Source: Sphingomonas daechungensis (GTDB lineage Bacteria; Pseudomonadota; Alphaproteobacteria; Sphingomonadales; Sphingomonadaceae). Taken from it: a DNA stretch of 64,000 nucleotides. This document shows positions 1 to 13,669 of this stretch, one piece after another. Where the stretch lies: contig NZ_CP060780.1 in NCBI RefSeq assembly GCF_014489495.1, positions 2,057,001 to 2,121,000 of the forward strand. The letters are read 5' to 3'. The stretch's first letter is position 1; every line of letters starts with the position of its first letter. The notes under the pieces are model-generated. The model saw nothing but the letters and a program-made list of their open reading frames with translations. It ran no database searches and had not been told where the DNA came from. Both the position numbers and the translations under genes were made by a program.

Positions 1-1642
1 CACGTGCGGGCTTCGAGCCCTTCAGCCGTTCCATCAACGGGTCGCGCACCAGCGGATCGCTGAGGTCGACGCCAGCGCTGTTGCGGCGCGCTGAGCCGAA
101 GAGATCGGTTGGCAGAACGATCTTCGGATTCCGCTTGGGCGTGAGAGCATCAAGATCCGCGACGGGATCGCGGACGAGATCGTCGAGGCTGACGTGCTCG
201 TCGGCAATGCGGTTCACGAACGAGGAATTGGCACCGTTCTCCAAAAGGCGACGAACGAGGTAGGCCAGCAGTTCCTTGTGGCTGCCGACAGGCGCATAAA
301 TGCGCACCGGTGTTTGCGGGTCGCCAATGCCCCTTTCGAGCTGGGCAAGCTCTTCGTAGAGCCCCTCGCCCATGCCGTGCAGGCGCTGGAATTCGAACTG
401 CGTCTTTCCGGCAATCGCCTTGATCGCGGCGATTGTGTTGGCGTTGTGAGTGGCGAAGGCCGGATAGATGGCGTCGCTGGCAGCCAGCAGGATCTTCGCC
501 GATGCCAAATAGGAGACGTCGGTCGCCACCTTGCGGGTGAAAACGGGATAGTCCGTCAGGCCGGCTACCTGCGCAGCCTTGATCTCCGTGTCCCAATAGG
601 CGCCTTTCACCAGGCGAACCATCAGCTTGCGCCGATGCGCTCGTGCGGCCTCGACCACCCATTCGCATAACGGAACGGAGCGTTTCTGATACGCCTGGAT
701 GGCGATGCCGAGACCGCCCCAGCCGTTGGCGAACAGGCTGTCGTCGGCAAGCAAGGCTTCGAGCATGTCCATCTGAAGTTCGAGCCGGTCCGCTTCCTCG
801 GCATCGATGGTCAGGTGAACGTCCGCCTTGCTCGCCTTCTGCGCCAGCTCGGTTAGGATCGGTAGGATGTAGGCCTTGGCCTCGTCTGCGTGGCTCCATT
901 CGTAGCGGGGATGGAGCGCGGATAGCTTGACCGAAATTCCCGGGGACACGCGGAAGCCGTCCTTGGCCTCCTTGGCGATCCGATCGAGCGCGTTGCGATA
1001 AGCTTCGGCGTAACGTTCGGCATCCGCAATCGTGCGCGCAGCCTCTCCCAGCATGTCGAAGCTGTGCGTCAGCCCCTGAGATCGCTCCGGCGCGGCGCGG
1101 CGGAGCGCTTCGTCGATGGTGCGGCCAAACACGAAATTGCGGCCGAGGATCTTCATCGCTTCGCGAACGGCGGCGCGAACCACCGGCTCGCCAAGGCGGC
1201 CGACGGCGCGGCCAAGCGCAGCCTTCCAATTGTCGCTGCGATCGTTGGCTCCCTCCAGCACCTTGCCGGTCAGCAGCAGCGAGAAAGTCGCCGCATTGAC
1301 GAAGGATGAGTCGGACTGACCGATTTTTTCGGCCCAGTCGGGGCCCGAGAGCTTGTCGGCGATCAGCTCATCCGCAGTATGCGCGTCGGGGATGCGGAGA
1401 AGCGCCTCAGCCAGGCACATCATCGCGACCCCTTCCTCGCTGCCGAGATCGTAGGCCTGCAGGAATGCGTCGAGGCCGGACGGCTTGTGCGAGCGAACGC
1501 CTTTCACCAGCGTCCTCGCAATCGCGTTTGCTTCGCTTAGCGCATCCGATGGCATGCGCGCTTGCGAAAGCCGCTCCAAGACGACCTCGTCCTCTTCAGC
1601 GCGATACGCGAGCCTGACCTTGTTGCGATTGACCTGGGCCAT
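1..1642 (-). CDS. putA: Bifunctional proline dehydrogenase / P5C dehydrogenase PutA, N-terminal part
   Basis: Oxidises proline to glutamate in two steps; only the first 547 codons are in the window and the reading frame leaves the left edge. The protein starts with helical sequence and has no ribbon-helix-helix DNA-binding domain, so it is not a PutA repressor type. The FAD-binding proline dehydrogenase barrel is clear: RLVKGAYWDTEIK near residue 345, FEFQRLHGMGEGLY and VRIYAPVGSHKELLAYLVRR near residues 430-460. The aldehyde dehydrogenase half should lie to the left. The start is the ATG at 1642, 14 bases after the secA stop, with a weak GAGGG upstream. No frame break is seen in the visible part. 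Co-transcription with secA is inference from spacing. Confidence 0.93.
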   Translation of the reverse strand, partial: MAQVNRNKVRLAYRAEEDEVVLERLSQARMPSDALSEANAIARTLVKGVRSHKPSGLDAFLQAYDLGSEEGVAMMCLAEALLRIPDAHTADELIADKLSGPDWAEKIGQSDSSFVNAATFSLLLTGKVLEGANDRSDNWKAALGRAVGRLGEPVVRAAVREAMKILGRNFVFGRTIDEALRRAAPERSQGLTHSFDMLGEAARTIADAERYAEAYRNALDRIAKEAKDGFRVSPGISVKLSALHPRYEWSHADEAKAYILPILTELAQKASKADVHLTIDAEEADRLELQMDMLEALLADDSLFANGWGGLGIAIQAYQKRSVPLCEWVVEAARAHRRKLMVRLVKGAYWDTEIKAAQVAGLTDYPVFTRKVATDVSYLASAKILLAASDAIYPAFATHNANTIAAIKAIAGKTQFEFQRLHGMGEGLYEELAQLERGIGDPQTPVRIYAPVGSHKELLAYLVRRLLENGANSSFVNRIADEHVSLDDLVRDPVADLDALTPKRNPKIVLPTDLFGSARRNSAGVDLSDPLVRDPLMERLKGSKPAR

Positions 1643-1656
1643 GCCCGCAGCTGCCC

Positions 1657-4388
<2,732 letters not shown>

Positions 4389-4564
4389 GGAAATCCTTTA
4401 CGTGCCGGGCGCTTAGACGGCCTGAACGACTGCCCCACAACAGCCGGCAAATTGTGGCGGGCGATGTAGGCAGCCCCTAGCTCTAGTCAATGAAACGAGG
4501 GTTTAACAGCGAGCGGGACCGGAGGCCGTAAAAGCCACCGGTCCGGCCGCAGGATTTCGATTCG

Positions 4565-4909
4565 TTACGCCTGTGCGCTCGACTGGGAATCCAGGTTGCT
4601 CTCCAGCCACTGCTGGATCTGGCTGCGAGGAGCGGCGCCGACCTTCTGCGCGACCGGCTGTCCGCCCTTGAACAGTAGCATGGTCGGGATGCCGCGCACG
4701 CCGTAGCGGCCCGGGGTCTCAGGGTTTTCGTCGATGTTGATCTTCACGACGGAAACCTTCTCGCCCAGCTCGTTCGAGATTTCCTCAAGCGCGGGAGCGA
4801 TCATCCGGCACGGACCGCACCACTCTGCCCAAAAATCGACGAGAACGGGACCCGAAGCACCCAAGACATCATCCTGGAAGCTCTGGTCGGTGACGGACTT
4901 GGTGGCCAT
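4565..4909 (-). CDS. trxA: Thioredoxin
   Basis: Small cytoplasmic disulfide reductase. The 114-residue protein has the classical active site AEWCGPCRMIAP near residue 30 and the cis-proline region GIPTMLLFKGG. I chose the ATG at 4909, which has GGAGA eight bases upstream, over a TTG 21 bases further out that also keeps the frame. It lies 57 bp downstream of addA on the same strand, so it may be the last gene of the addBA operon, an arrangement often seen in alphaproteobacteria. A GGACCGG/CCGGTCC inverted repeat follows in the gap before secA but has no T-tract, so I do not call a terminator. Confidence 0.97.
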   Translation of the reverse strand: MATKSVTDQSFQDDVLGASGPVLVDFWAEWCGPCRMIAPALEEISNELGEKVSVVKINIDENPETPGRYGVRGIPTMLLFKGGQPVAQKVGAAPRSQIQQWLESNLDSQSSAQA

Positions 4910-4966
4910 TTCGAAATGTCTCCGTGACAAAAGTTAACGCACATATGGGGAGTGTGGTCGGCAGTC

Positions 4967-7900
4967 TCAACACTGCAATTGGAACAGCGCCGGTCCGCTG
5001 GTGTAAAGTAGCGCCGCGCGAACCTCCCGCCCGGGAAGATGACCCGCAATGCGCCGGTGTAGGCCTTCATCTGGGACTGGTGCGGACCGGGTATTTCGCC
5101 TTCCGATGCTGGCACCTGGCCAGTCTTGAAGTCGATGACCGAGACGCGATCCTTCTCAACCAACAGCCGATCCACGGTTCCGGCAACGACCGTGCCGTCC
5201 GGCAGTGTCGCGGCGAGAGGTGCTTCAGCGAGAGAGCCGTCTCCGAACAGGGCGGCGAACCGCACATCCGACAACACTTCGCAAACGGTATCCGCAATCT
5301 CCGTCCGCCTCCCCTCCTCGGTGACGCCCGCGGAGCGCTCAAGCCAGCGCAGCGCAGTCGCGTGCCGGTGCTTCGGATCCACATCAGCCAACCGTTCGAG
5401 AAGTTGGTGGATCAACGTTCCCGCTCGGCGGCGGCGCGCATCGTTTCACTCGGCGGCGGCAAGGCCTCCCGGTCTTCGGCGATCGCGGACGGAGCGAGCG
5501 GCCGCGGAGGGCGGGACTCCGGAGGCGCCGGGGCTGTGGCCCAAGCGGGAATCGGCGGGTTCGGAAGTGCCGCGGCGTCCGCTTTCGGTTTGACTGCACT
5601 GACAGGAACTGAGCCGCTGTAACGCAGGACCTGCCCCATGGCTCTTCGACCACGGGTTCGGCCCCAAGCGAGACCAGCGCCCGCTCGACGCTGCTGTGCC
5701 AGCAGTTCTCAGGCCTGACGCCGTCCTTCGTTTTCGGCTTGATCCCGGCGATGACCAGCCGCTCCTCGGCGCGAGTCAGGCCGACGTAAAGGAGCCGCCA
5801 ATGCTCTTGAAGGTCCCGAGCTTCCTCGACTGCGATGAGTTCGCTGAAGGGAGAGACACGCTCCGCCTTGCGCGGGCGGATAAGCGGGACTTCCCCACTC
5901 CTGTTATCGGGAAATCCAGAGTACGCTGAACGCCGCCCAGGCGCGCCGGATCGGCCGTTGCGTCGGCGAGAATGACCACCGGAGCTTCCAGCCCCTTCGC
6001 GCCGTGCACCGTCATCACCCGCGCCGCGTTGGTCGGCGCCGAAGGGTCACGCTTGATCTCCACCTCCCCACGCGAAAACCAGTCCAGAAAGCGGTCGAGC
6101 GACGCAATCTCCTGCTGCTCGAAATCGAGTGCGCTCGTCAGCAGCTCGTCGATCGGATCCCGCGCGGCCAACCCGAGCCGACCGTAAAGCTTCCTTCGCC
6201 CGTCCATCGGCCGCTGAGGATCGTCTCCAGGAAGCGGTGCGGTGTCGTGAAATCGGCCATCGCCAGAAGCTGGCCAAGCTCGTCCTCGTTTTCCTGAACT
6301 CGGGCCGGGTATCCGCGCGTTCCCCAGGCGCTGCCAGAGCGAAATGCGGTCGCGGCCGTGCGCTAGCTCGAGAAGCAGTTCCTGGCTCCAGCCAAGCAGC
6401 GGCGAGACCAACAGGTTGGCGAGGTTGAGATCGTCGAGCGGTTGCGCGGCGAATGCAATCGTCGCCAGCAAGTCCTTGACCGCCAGTGGCTCCTGAAGGT
6501 GCAGGCGGTCGATACCCGCCACCGGCACGCCCTCCTCGAACAGGCGCGCCACGATGAGCGACGCCAGCTCGCCTCGGCTTCTCACGAGGATCAGGACGTC
6601 TCCCGCGCTGAGCGGCCGCTTGGTCGACGCCAGCACGGGCCCTCATCGATCCAGCTGCGAACCTGCCGGGCAAGGGCACTGGCGTAACGGCGGGCATCCT
6701 CGCCTAGCCAGCCTTCCTCGCCCTCTTCCTCCTCCACACCGTCCTCGACGGAGAAGGGCGTCCAGAGTTCGACAATCCCGGGCCTGCGGTCGAAGTGTGC
6801 CTGATGTTGGTTTGGCCGCTCCGGGAGGCCCATTCGTTCGTATCCAACGTCGGCGATCACCGCATCGACGACGTCAAGCACGGCAGGCGCGGAGCGATAG
6901 CTGGCCTCGATCGATAGATCGCGGAATTCCAGCGCGGCTGCCTCATCGTCATCGTCGGCAAACAGCATGCCGGAGGCGAAGCGGGCGCTGGACGATTGCT
7001 TGCGGACCCATTCGCGAGCGCGGCGGAACTCGTTCGGGTCGGTGCCCTGGAAACCGAAAATCGCCTGCTTGAAGTCGCCGACCATGAAGAGGGTGCGATT
7101 GCGGTCCTCGCGAGCGCCCGAGCCGGCGAAGAACTCACCCGCAAGCGCCTGCACGATCTCCCACTGCTCGCGGTTGGTGTCCTGGCTTTCGTCGACGAGA
7201 ATATGGTCGGTGCGGCGATCAAGCTTGTAGCGCACCCACTCACTCATCCCGGCGTAGCCAGAAGCGCGCGGGTCCAGGCGATCAGGTCGTTGAAGTCGGC
7301 AACACCTGCGCTCCGCTTCGCCGCGGAATAGGCGATGGCGAAGGCCTGCCCGCCCGGAGCCCCGCCGCCATGTCGGCCGCCAGGCGAACGCCGTTCTGGA
7401 CGGCGAGCAACTCGCTGACGAGGTTGGCAAGCCGACCGGCATGCTCTTCGTAATTGGGCTCAGCCTTCGTCTGTCCCGGCGAGACCTTCAGCGTGTCCTT
7501 GTCGGTGAGGACGACTTTCCTGATCTCGGTGAGCGAGGCGGCACGTTCGATCGGCGTCAGGGAAAGCCAGCGCTCGATGACGTCCGCATGGCCAAGCCCG
7601 GTCGACGCTCCCAGCGCCGGTTTGCGTCGGCGATGGCGCGCAACAGATCGCGATCGATGCGGTCGTCGCCGAGATGATGAGCGAAGAAATCGTCGACCGA
7701 GGCATCGGGCAATCCCATTGTGCCGCGAATGAACGGCTCGATCGAATCCGGTGCGCCGAGCTTCGCCATTGCATCCGCAGCGTGCGCACAAAGCATCAAG
7801 TACCGGACCGCGCCTTCCTCGCCGAGGCGAAGGCTCAGGCATTGCACGTCCCCGATCAGCCGTTCGTCGCCCTTGGCTTCAGCGTCCGCCAGAAGGTTGG

Positions 7901-8389
7901 CCAGTGTCGTGCGGGCCAGCTCCTGCTCCGCCCTGCCCTCGATCGGCGCAAAGCCGGGGGTGATCCCGCCTCCGCGGGGAAAGCCGCAAGCAGAGCCTGC
8001 GCGAAGCTGTGGATGGTCTGGATACGAAGGCCTCCAGGCGCTTCCAGGACCTTGGCGAACAGCCTACGAGCGCGTTCACGGCTATTCGGACCGGGGTCGG
8101 CGCGAAGGGCCATCAGGTCCTGCCCAAGCTCCGCATCCTTCATCCGAACCCAGGCGGCCAGGCGCGCCCCGATGCGGTTCGCCATCTCCGCCGCGCCGGC
8201 TTTCGTGAAAGTCAGGCAAAGGATCGTCTCGGGATCGGCGCCATTCAGCAGCAGGCTGAGGACGCGGCCAGTCAGGACCTGAGTCTTGCCCGATCCCGCC
8301 GACGCCGACACCGCGGCATGTACGTTGGGATCAACCGCAGCGGCCTGAGCACCCTGGAGGGACGGCAAAGGCTTGAACCGGCGCCCCAT
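4967..8389 (-). CDS. addA: AddA, helicase-nuclease subunit of the AddAB recombination enzyme (many frameshifts)
   Basis: With AddB, resects double-strand breaks for RecA loading. The start is ATG 8389 (MGRRFKPLPSLQGAQ). UvrD-type helicase motifs follow in order across several frames: ASAGSGKTQVLTGRV (Walker A), LCLTFTKAGAAEMANR, IQTIHSFAQALL, DHILVDESQDTNREQW (Walker B), FMVGDFKQAIFGFQG, VMTVHGAKGLEAPVV and LLYVGLTRAEERL. The RecB-like nuclease segment VSVIDFKTGQVP lies near the C terminus. At least eleven single-base losses, nearly all in G/C runs (around 5031, 5415, 5636, 5895, 6230, 6305, 6640, 7250, 7353, 7611, 7970), break the frame; restoring them gives a continuous protein of about 1,145 residues ending at 4967. 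Such density in a gene with all motifs intact argues for base-calling errors, though genuine decay cannot be fully excluded from sequence alone. Confidence 0.9.
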
Positions 8390-8460
8390 CAGGCGAGCGC
8401 TTCCATTGTCTTCGCAGCACTCATAAAGTTGGGGCGATCGTAAGCATTCAGAGGTTCGAA

Positions 8461-8607
8461 ATGGCCGACAACGAAGACAGCGACGAAGCCAGCGAGCAGC
8501 GCCGGACGAAGCTCGTGAAGGCCGGTGTGGCGGTCGGGATCGGCTCGGCCGCGATCGTCGCAGCCTTGCTCTACGCGTCCAAGGTGAAGAAGAAGCCGCG
8601 CCGTTAA
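8461..8607 (+). CDS. Small single-span membrane protein, 48 residues
   Basis: Not a recognised family. An acidic, Ser/Asp/Glu-rich N terminus (MADNEDSDEASEQ) is followed by a basic stretch, one hydrophobic Ala/Val/Ile span (about residues 21-38) and the basic tail KVKKKPRR. This charge pattern suggests an inner-membrane protein with both ends short. GAGG lies eight bases before the ATG, and the codon third positions are GC-rich as in neighbouring genes. It sits alone on the plus strand in the 220 bp between the addB stop and the addA start, both of which run the other way. Its coding status rests on the ribosome site, codon use and membrane span only. Confidence 0.6.
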   Translation: MADNEDSDEASEQRRTKLVKAGVAVGIGSAAIVAALLYASKVKKKPRR

Positions 8608-8609
8608 CC

Positions 8610-11502
8610 TCACTTGCGGCCGTACCATTCTTCCAGTCGCATGAGCTGGTCATAGTCGCCATAGGGCGCGTAGCTCGGGTTCAGTTTCGCAATGAAGGGC
8701 TCGTCGCCCGTCAGCCACTTGCGGGCGGCTTCGCTGAAGTTCCGAAGCGCATGGTCGAGGAATTCCTCAGCGCCCATCGACTTGTCGGGCCGAACGCACT
8801 TCCCGAACTGGTCGCGATACTTGCTGAGCGACCAGTATTCGTGGGTGCTCGATTTGCCCGAGATACCATCGAACCCGCCGGCCTCCGCGATGAGCCCGAG
8901 CAGGCCCAATTGCAGCGCGAAGCCCTCGTCGACCGCTCGCTGCGACGGGGCCTTGCCGGTCTTGTAGTCGACGATCGCAATGCCGCCGCTTTCAAGCCGG
9001 TCTATGCGGTCGGCCTTGCCGTGAAGCACGACACCCTCGATCGTCGCTTCGCCCTTCTTCTCACCCGCGAGGGGTCGGCGTCCCTTGGCCTGGTTCTCGA
9101 CCTCCTGCCCCTCGATCCAGCGGATCGCCTCCATCAGTCGCGGCTGCCAGAGTGCACGGAGCATCGGATGGATCGTCTCGCTGCGAAGGAGTTCGCGAGC
9201 GCGCCAGACCAGCCGCTCAGGATCGCAATTGTCCTCCTTCAGCCAGGTTTCGAAGACCTCATGAACGGCCGTTCCTTTCCAGGCCGCGCTGTGCTCCGCG
9301 TCGACCGGGTCCATTCGGCGCAGACCCAGGATCGCCTGCGCATAGAAGGCAAACGGGTCGGCCTTCAGGCGATCGACCGAGGTCACCGAAATCCTGGATG
9401 GACGAAGCGACCTGTCGGGCTTCGGTGCCGGGCGATCGGCGGGCATCGGACGACCGGGATCGTCAAGTGCCACCGAAAGCCGCTCCAGCCTGGTATCGTG
9501 CGCCAGCCCACCCGTCATCGCTTGCAGCCGCAGCCACAGCCGCGAAGCGACCGTCGGTGATCGGCTGTCGCGGCGCGCGCGCGTGATCAGCACTTGCGGC
9601 GCCCCAAGAGCACTGGCGAAGTCATGCGCCGAAAGGCCGATCCGGAATTCGAGACCAGGGAGACCAAGGTTCGCCCGGATCTTCGGCGCCAGCCAGGGAT
9701 CGGGAGCTGGTAAGGCGGGCCATACCCCCTCGTTCAGCCCGCCCAGGATCATCAGATCGGCTTGCTGCAATCTCGCTTCGAGAAGGCCCAGATGAACACG
9801 CGAGGATGCCCGCCGTAAGGCGGACGGACGCGCACCCCATCCAGGAACTGCCGCAGGATCGGACCGCTGTCGCTCGGCCCTAATGGCAGATCGGATCGGT
9901 CGAGCGCCTGAAGCTCCGCGAGCAGGTCCGCAGCTCCTCGACCCGCGACACCCGACCAGATCCTCTCGCCTGACAGTTCGCTGGCTGCGGCCGATGCCGC
10001 CCTTGCGAGACCGGACAGCGACTGAGCGTCCCGCACGGCAGCGAGGGTGGAGAGGCGCGGGCGAAGGCGCTTCCAGGCACGGTCACGAATTGCGTGCTCG
10101 GCGACATGTGCGTCGATGCCTTCAAGTCCACCGGCGGGTCGGGGCCCACGCAGCGCCTCGTCGAGCAAGCGAACGTCATCCATCCACCGGCGCCGCTCCT
10201 CGCCCTCCCTCCCGACGAGCGGGTGCTTCAGAAGCGCGAGCAAGGGAACCGGTGCCAGATCTTCCGCCGCTGCAGAGGCGATCGCCAGCAGCAAAGTGCC
10301 GGTCGGCAATTGGGACAGAGCCCGGCCGGCGCTATCGTCCGCCTCGATTCCCCAACGCCCGAGCAATGCGGAAACACGCTGGGCGAGCAGCCGATCGGGC
10401 GTGACGAGAGCGGCCGTTCGTCCCGGCGTCTCGAGCGCCTCACGGATCGCGAGAGCGATGGCCTGCGCTTCGGCCGCGGGATCGGAAAGCTCGACGGCCC
10501 GGATGCCGGTCAGCCGCCGCTCGGGCGGCCTCAGCGCGTTCCACTTGTCGCTGAAATCTGCGCCAGTCATCCCGTTCGCAATCGCGCGGCTTCGGACTGC
10601 AGGCGACGCAGATCGCCCGGATGACGGCCAGAGCTGGACCTCGCCCCTTGCCACGCCAATCCGGTCGAGGAGCAGCTTCAGATGGTATTGAGGGTGGGTT
10701 TCCTCGCTGCGACCGCGGTCGTCGGGGCCAAGCGCGTCCCATTCCGCGTCCGGCATCGCCTTGAGCAGGCTCAGGCCGGGGACCACGACGAGTCCGTTCG
10801 GCATTCGTGCGACCCGCCCAGCAGGTCGGCAATTGCCGAAGCCGAGGTGGTGATTCCCGCGGCAACCGTGAATCCACTCGGCGGTCTCTCGGACCACCGC
10901 TGCGCTGTCCGCCGCAGAAGCCGATTGCGGCGATCGGTAAGATCGATGCGACCCCGCTCGGCGAGGAGCGATGGCCAGCGATCGAGAACGGCGCGAAACC
11001 GCTCCAGCGCCTTCTGCCAATGGTGCGCAAGGTCCGGTGCATCGGCCGCAGCGTCCGTCAACCGGCTCGGCTCAATCTCCTCGATCTCCAGGGCATCGAT
11101 CGTCCGCGCCAGTTCCTGTGCCAGACGCAGGGCCTCGGCCGATGATTCTCCCGGTCCACGGACCATCTCCGCCAGGAGCATCAGCCGTTCGAGCGGATCG
11201 ATCGCCGGCGGGATGGGGTCGTCATCGTCTGCCGGATCGAGCGCACCACCGATGCGGTCGTCAAGCTCCGGATCGCCGACCGGGATCAGGCGCGGCAGCA
11301 GCAGCCCCGACCCGCTCGCGCGAACGAACGCGTCCGTGACCGTTCTGACCGCACGATTGTTCGGCAGCAGGATCCGTCCGGACGCCAGCGCCAGGGGGTC
11401 GGCCCCGAATCTCGCGATCAGGCCCGCGACGAGGGAATCCGAAAAGGACCGGTGCGTGGGGATCGTGAAGACGGCCGGTTGGCCGCCGTGCCCCTCAGCC
11501 AT
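8610..11502 (-). CDS. addB: AddB, nuclease/inactivated-helicase subunit of AddAB (two frameshifts)
   Basis: Partner of AddA in double-strand break processing. The alphaproteobacterial AddB family is seen in the N-terminal helicase-like half (IPTHRSFSDSLVAGL, GRILLPNNRAVRTV) and the C-terminal RecB-family nuclease half (FYAQAILGLRRMDP, GTAVHEVFETWLKE, IAIVDYKTGKAPSQRA). The frame breaks at short C runs near 10818 (after SAIADLLG) and 9788 (VFIWG/LLEARLQQAD). With one base restored at each, the protein is about 965 residues, the usual size. The start ATG 11502 overlaps the murU stop by eight bases. Confidence 0.92.
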
Positions 11503-12256
11503 TCTGCAGGAAGGCTTCGGTCTCGACGATGGACTTCGGCGTCCCGACATCGAACCACAGCCCCTGGTGGACTGCGCCGAAGCAGCGGCCTTCCTCGATC
11601 GCCCGGTCCCAGAAGACATTGGTTGAGAATGCACCCTCAGGCGCATCTCTCAGCAAAGCCTTGGACACGATCTGGATACCGGTGAAGACGAATGGTGCGA
11701 TGCGCGCCTTCTCACGCCTTCTCAGGCGGCCTGCCCGGTCCATGTGAAAGTCGCCGAGCCCGCGATGATTCTGCGCCCGGGCGTGCGGCACGAGCAGCAG
11801 GAGAGCATCCATTCGTGAGCTGTCCCAATGCGAGGCCAGCAGCTTCAGCGTATCGGCGGGACCGTCGATCCAGAGGTTATCGCTATTCACCACCAGGAAC
11901 GGATCGTCGTGGATCAGGGGTGCAGCCTTGACCAACCCGCCGCCCGTTTCGAGCAATTGCTCGCGCTCGTCGGAGATGGTGACGTTGAGCCCGCCGGCCT
12001 TCGCTGCAAGGTGGGCCTCGACCGAACCGGGGAGGTAGTGCACGTTGACGACGATATTCTCGACTCCGGCGGTGCGCAGCCGGTCGAGGACGTGGTCGAT
12101 CAGAGGCTTGCCGGCAACTTCGACGAGCGGCTTTGGACGGGTCGCGGTTAGCGGCCGCATGCGCTTGCCCAGTCCGGCTGCCATAACCATCGCCGTCTTC
12201 GGCACATCCGCCGAGACTTCGGCACGAAGCCTCAGCGCGCGGCGAGCAGCGGTCAC
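11495..12256 (-). CDS. murU: N-acetylmuramate-1-phosphate uridylyltransferase MurU-type nucleotidyltransferase
   Basis: Expected to join MurNAc-1-phosphate and UTP to give UDP-MurNAc in the peptidoglycan recycling route that bypasses de novo synthesis. The nucleotide-binding signature AMVMAAGLGKRMRPLTATRP lies near residue 20, followed by KPLVEVAGKPLIDHVLDRL and the metal-binding VVNSDNLWID. The family includes mannose-1-phosphate guanylyltransferases, so substrate is assigned mainly by the adjacent amgK, the known partner. The start is GTG 12256, whose GTGA overlaps the amgK stop; this agrees with the tight operon spacing better than upstream in-frame starts inside amgK. Length 253 residues, intact. 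Confidence 0.9.
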   Translation of the reverse strand: MTAARRALRLRAEVSADVPKTAMVMAAGLGKRMRPLTATRPKPLVEVAGKPLIDHVLDRLRTAGVENIVVNVHYLPGSVEAHLAAKAGGLNVTISDEREQLLETGGGLVKAAPLIHDDPFLVVNSDNLWIDGPADTLKLLASHWDSSRMDALLLLVPHARAQNHRGLGDFHMDRAGRLRRREKARIAPFVFTGIQIVSKALLRDAPEGAFSTNVFWDRAIEEGRCFGAVHQGLWFDVGTPKSIVETEAFLQNG

Positions 12257-13239
12257 GCCGCCTCCTTCCACGGGGCGAGGCGAAACTCCGGGCCGACGTT
12301 TTCGTCGAACCAGCGACGGACCGGCTCCAGCCCTGTCTGGGCAAGATCGCGCTCCAGCAATCCCCACATGCGCGGCTGGAAATGCGTGTAGTGCGGCTTG
12401 TTGTCGCGTTTCCACAGGCGAGTGAATACGCCAAGGATCCGCGTGTTGCGCTGAGCGGCGAGGCCCCAATAAGCGCGCGCAAATCGCTCGTCCTGGCTTG
12501 TCGCGGTCACGTAGCGATCGAGCATTGCGCGCTCGATCGCAGGCGGCACATCGCGCCGCGCGTCTTCCAGAACGGATGCGAGGTCGTATGCCGGGTGACC
12601 GGCCAGCGCGTCCTGGAAATCGAGAAGTCCGAAATGCTTCACTCCCTCGCGGCCCTGGACCAGCATGACATTTTCGGCGTGATAGTCGCGCAGGACCGTG
12701 ACGGGCCCAAGACCGTCGTTCGCGATGGGCTCAAGAACCTCCGTCCAGGCGGAGCAATACGCAAGTTCGTCCACCGTGAGGCCGACGGCGGGGCAATACC
12801 ATTCGGTGAACAGCTTCAGTTCTTCGAGCCATTGCTGCAAGCCGTGCGGCGGAAGCCCCGGCATTGGCGGATGCCCGTGCAGATGAACCAGCACGTCCGT
12901 CGCCATCTCGTAGAGTTCTCTTTCTCGCGAAGGATCGCTGTCGAGACATTCGCGGAGGCGCTCGTCGCCAAAGTCGTTAAGGAGCAGCAACCCGCCGCTG
13001 ACGTCCCGCGCGAGGATTTCCGGCGCCGTCAGTCCGGTCCTCGTCAGCCATTCCGCTACGGCGACGAAGGGACGAACGTCCTCATGTTGGGGCGGCGCAT
13101 CCATCAAGACCGCGCTCCGGTCGCCGAGCTGCACGCGGAAATAGCGACGGAAGGACGCATCGCCTGCCAGCGGCCGGATTTCCGCACCTTCCCAACCGCA
13201 CGAAGCGAGGAATTGGGGCGCGTGAGGCGGCGGAATCAT
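12253..13239 (-). CDS. amgK: Anomeric MurNAc/GlcNAc kinase AmgK
   Basis: Aminoglycoside-phosphotransferase-fold kinase that puts phosphate on the anomeric carbon of MurNAc or GlcNAc, feeding MurU. It shows a nucleotide loop region (LAGDASFRRYFRVQL), the catalytic loop VLRDYHAENVML (the Brenner-type HxDxxxxN site shifted to DYHAEN) and the metal-binding LLDFQDALAGHPAYDLASVL, all typical of the family. Start ATG 13239 overlaps the tsaE stop by four bases; a start further upstream (MARAMAST) is possible but would run deep into tsaE. Length 328 residues. In species with this pathway it contributes to intrinsic fosfomycin tolerance; that is family knowledge, not shown here. Confidence 0.92.
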   Translation of the reverse strand: MIPPPHAPQFLASCGWEGAEIRPLAGDASFRRYFRVQLGDRSAVLMDAPPQHEDVRPFVAVAEWLTRTGLTAPEILARDVSGGLLLLNDFGDERLRECLDSDPSRERELYEMATDVLVHLHGHPPMPGLPPHGLQQWLEELKLFTEWYCPAVGLTVDELAYCSAWTEVLEPIANDGLGPVTVLRDYHAENVMLVQGREGVKHFGLLDFQDALAGHPAYDLASVLEDARRDVPPAIERAMLDRYVTATSQDERFARAYWGLAAQRNTRILGVFTRLWKRDNKPHYTHFQPRMWGLLERDLAQTGLEPVRRWFDENVGPEFRLAPWKEAA

Positions 13240-13669
13240 GGTGGAGGCCATCGCCCTTGCCATGAAGACGGCACGTTCGCTGTCAAGCTCCGCGCGCCGT
13301 CCGCGGCAAAATCCAGGGTCAAAGCAAGCGCTTGCGGCCAGAGCCCGGTACCTGCCTTTTCCGGCCATTCGACCAGAAGCACACCGTCCGCGGCCGCGTC
13401 GAGGCCGAGTTCTTCCAATTCTCCATGATCCTCTATCCTGAACAGATCGACGTGCCAGACCGGCGGCGAGAGATCCTCATATGGCTGGACGATCGCGAAG
13501 CTGGGACTCGGCACATCGCCCTCATGCCCCAAAGCTTGGAGGATCGCGCGGGCCAAGGCAGTCTTGCCGACGCCCAAGGGCCCCTGAGCGTAACGACGTC
13601 TCCTGGTCGCAGAAGTGCTGCCAGCCGCTGCCCGAACGCCCGTGTTTCGCTCTCATCGGGCAGGATCAT
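13236..13669 (-). CDS. tsaE: tRNA threonylcarbamoyladenosine biosynthesis ATPase TsaE (one-base frameshift)
   Basis: ATPase of the TsaBDE complex that makes t6A37 on tRNAs. The N-terminal part (MILPDESETRAFGQRLA) runs to VVTLRGP, then the frame shifts at the GGG at 13578-13580; one more G on the plus strand gives GPLGVGKTALARAIL, the Walker A loop. Other family features are PSPSFAIVQPYE and VWHVDLFRIEDHGELEELGL. Corrected length is about 144 residues. Start ATG 13669 overlaps the divL stop (ATGA). The gene is essential in most bacteria, so the break is best read as an error. Confidence 0.93.

Noticed and set aside
4389-4564. Terminator between trxA and secA
   Set aside because: The GGACCGG/CCGGTCC stem has no following T-tract.
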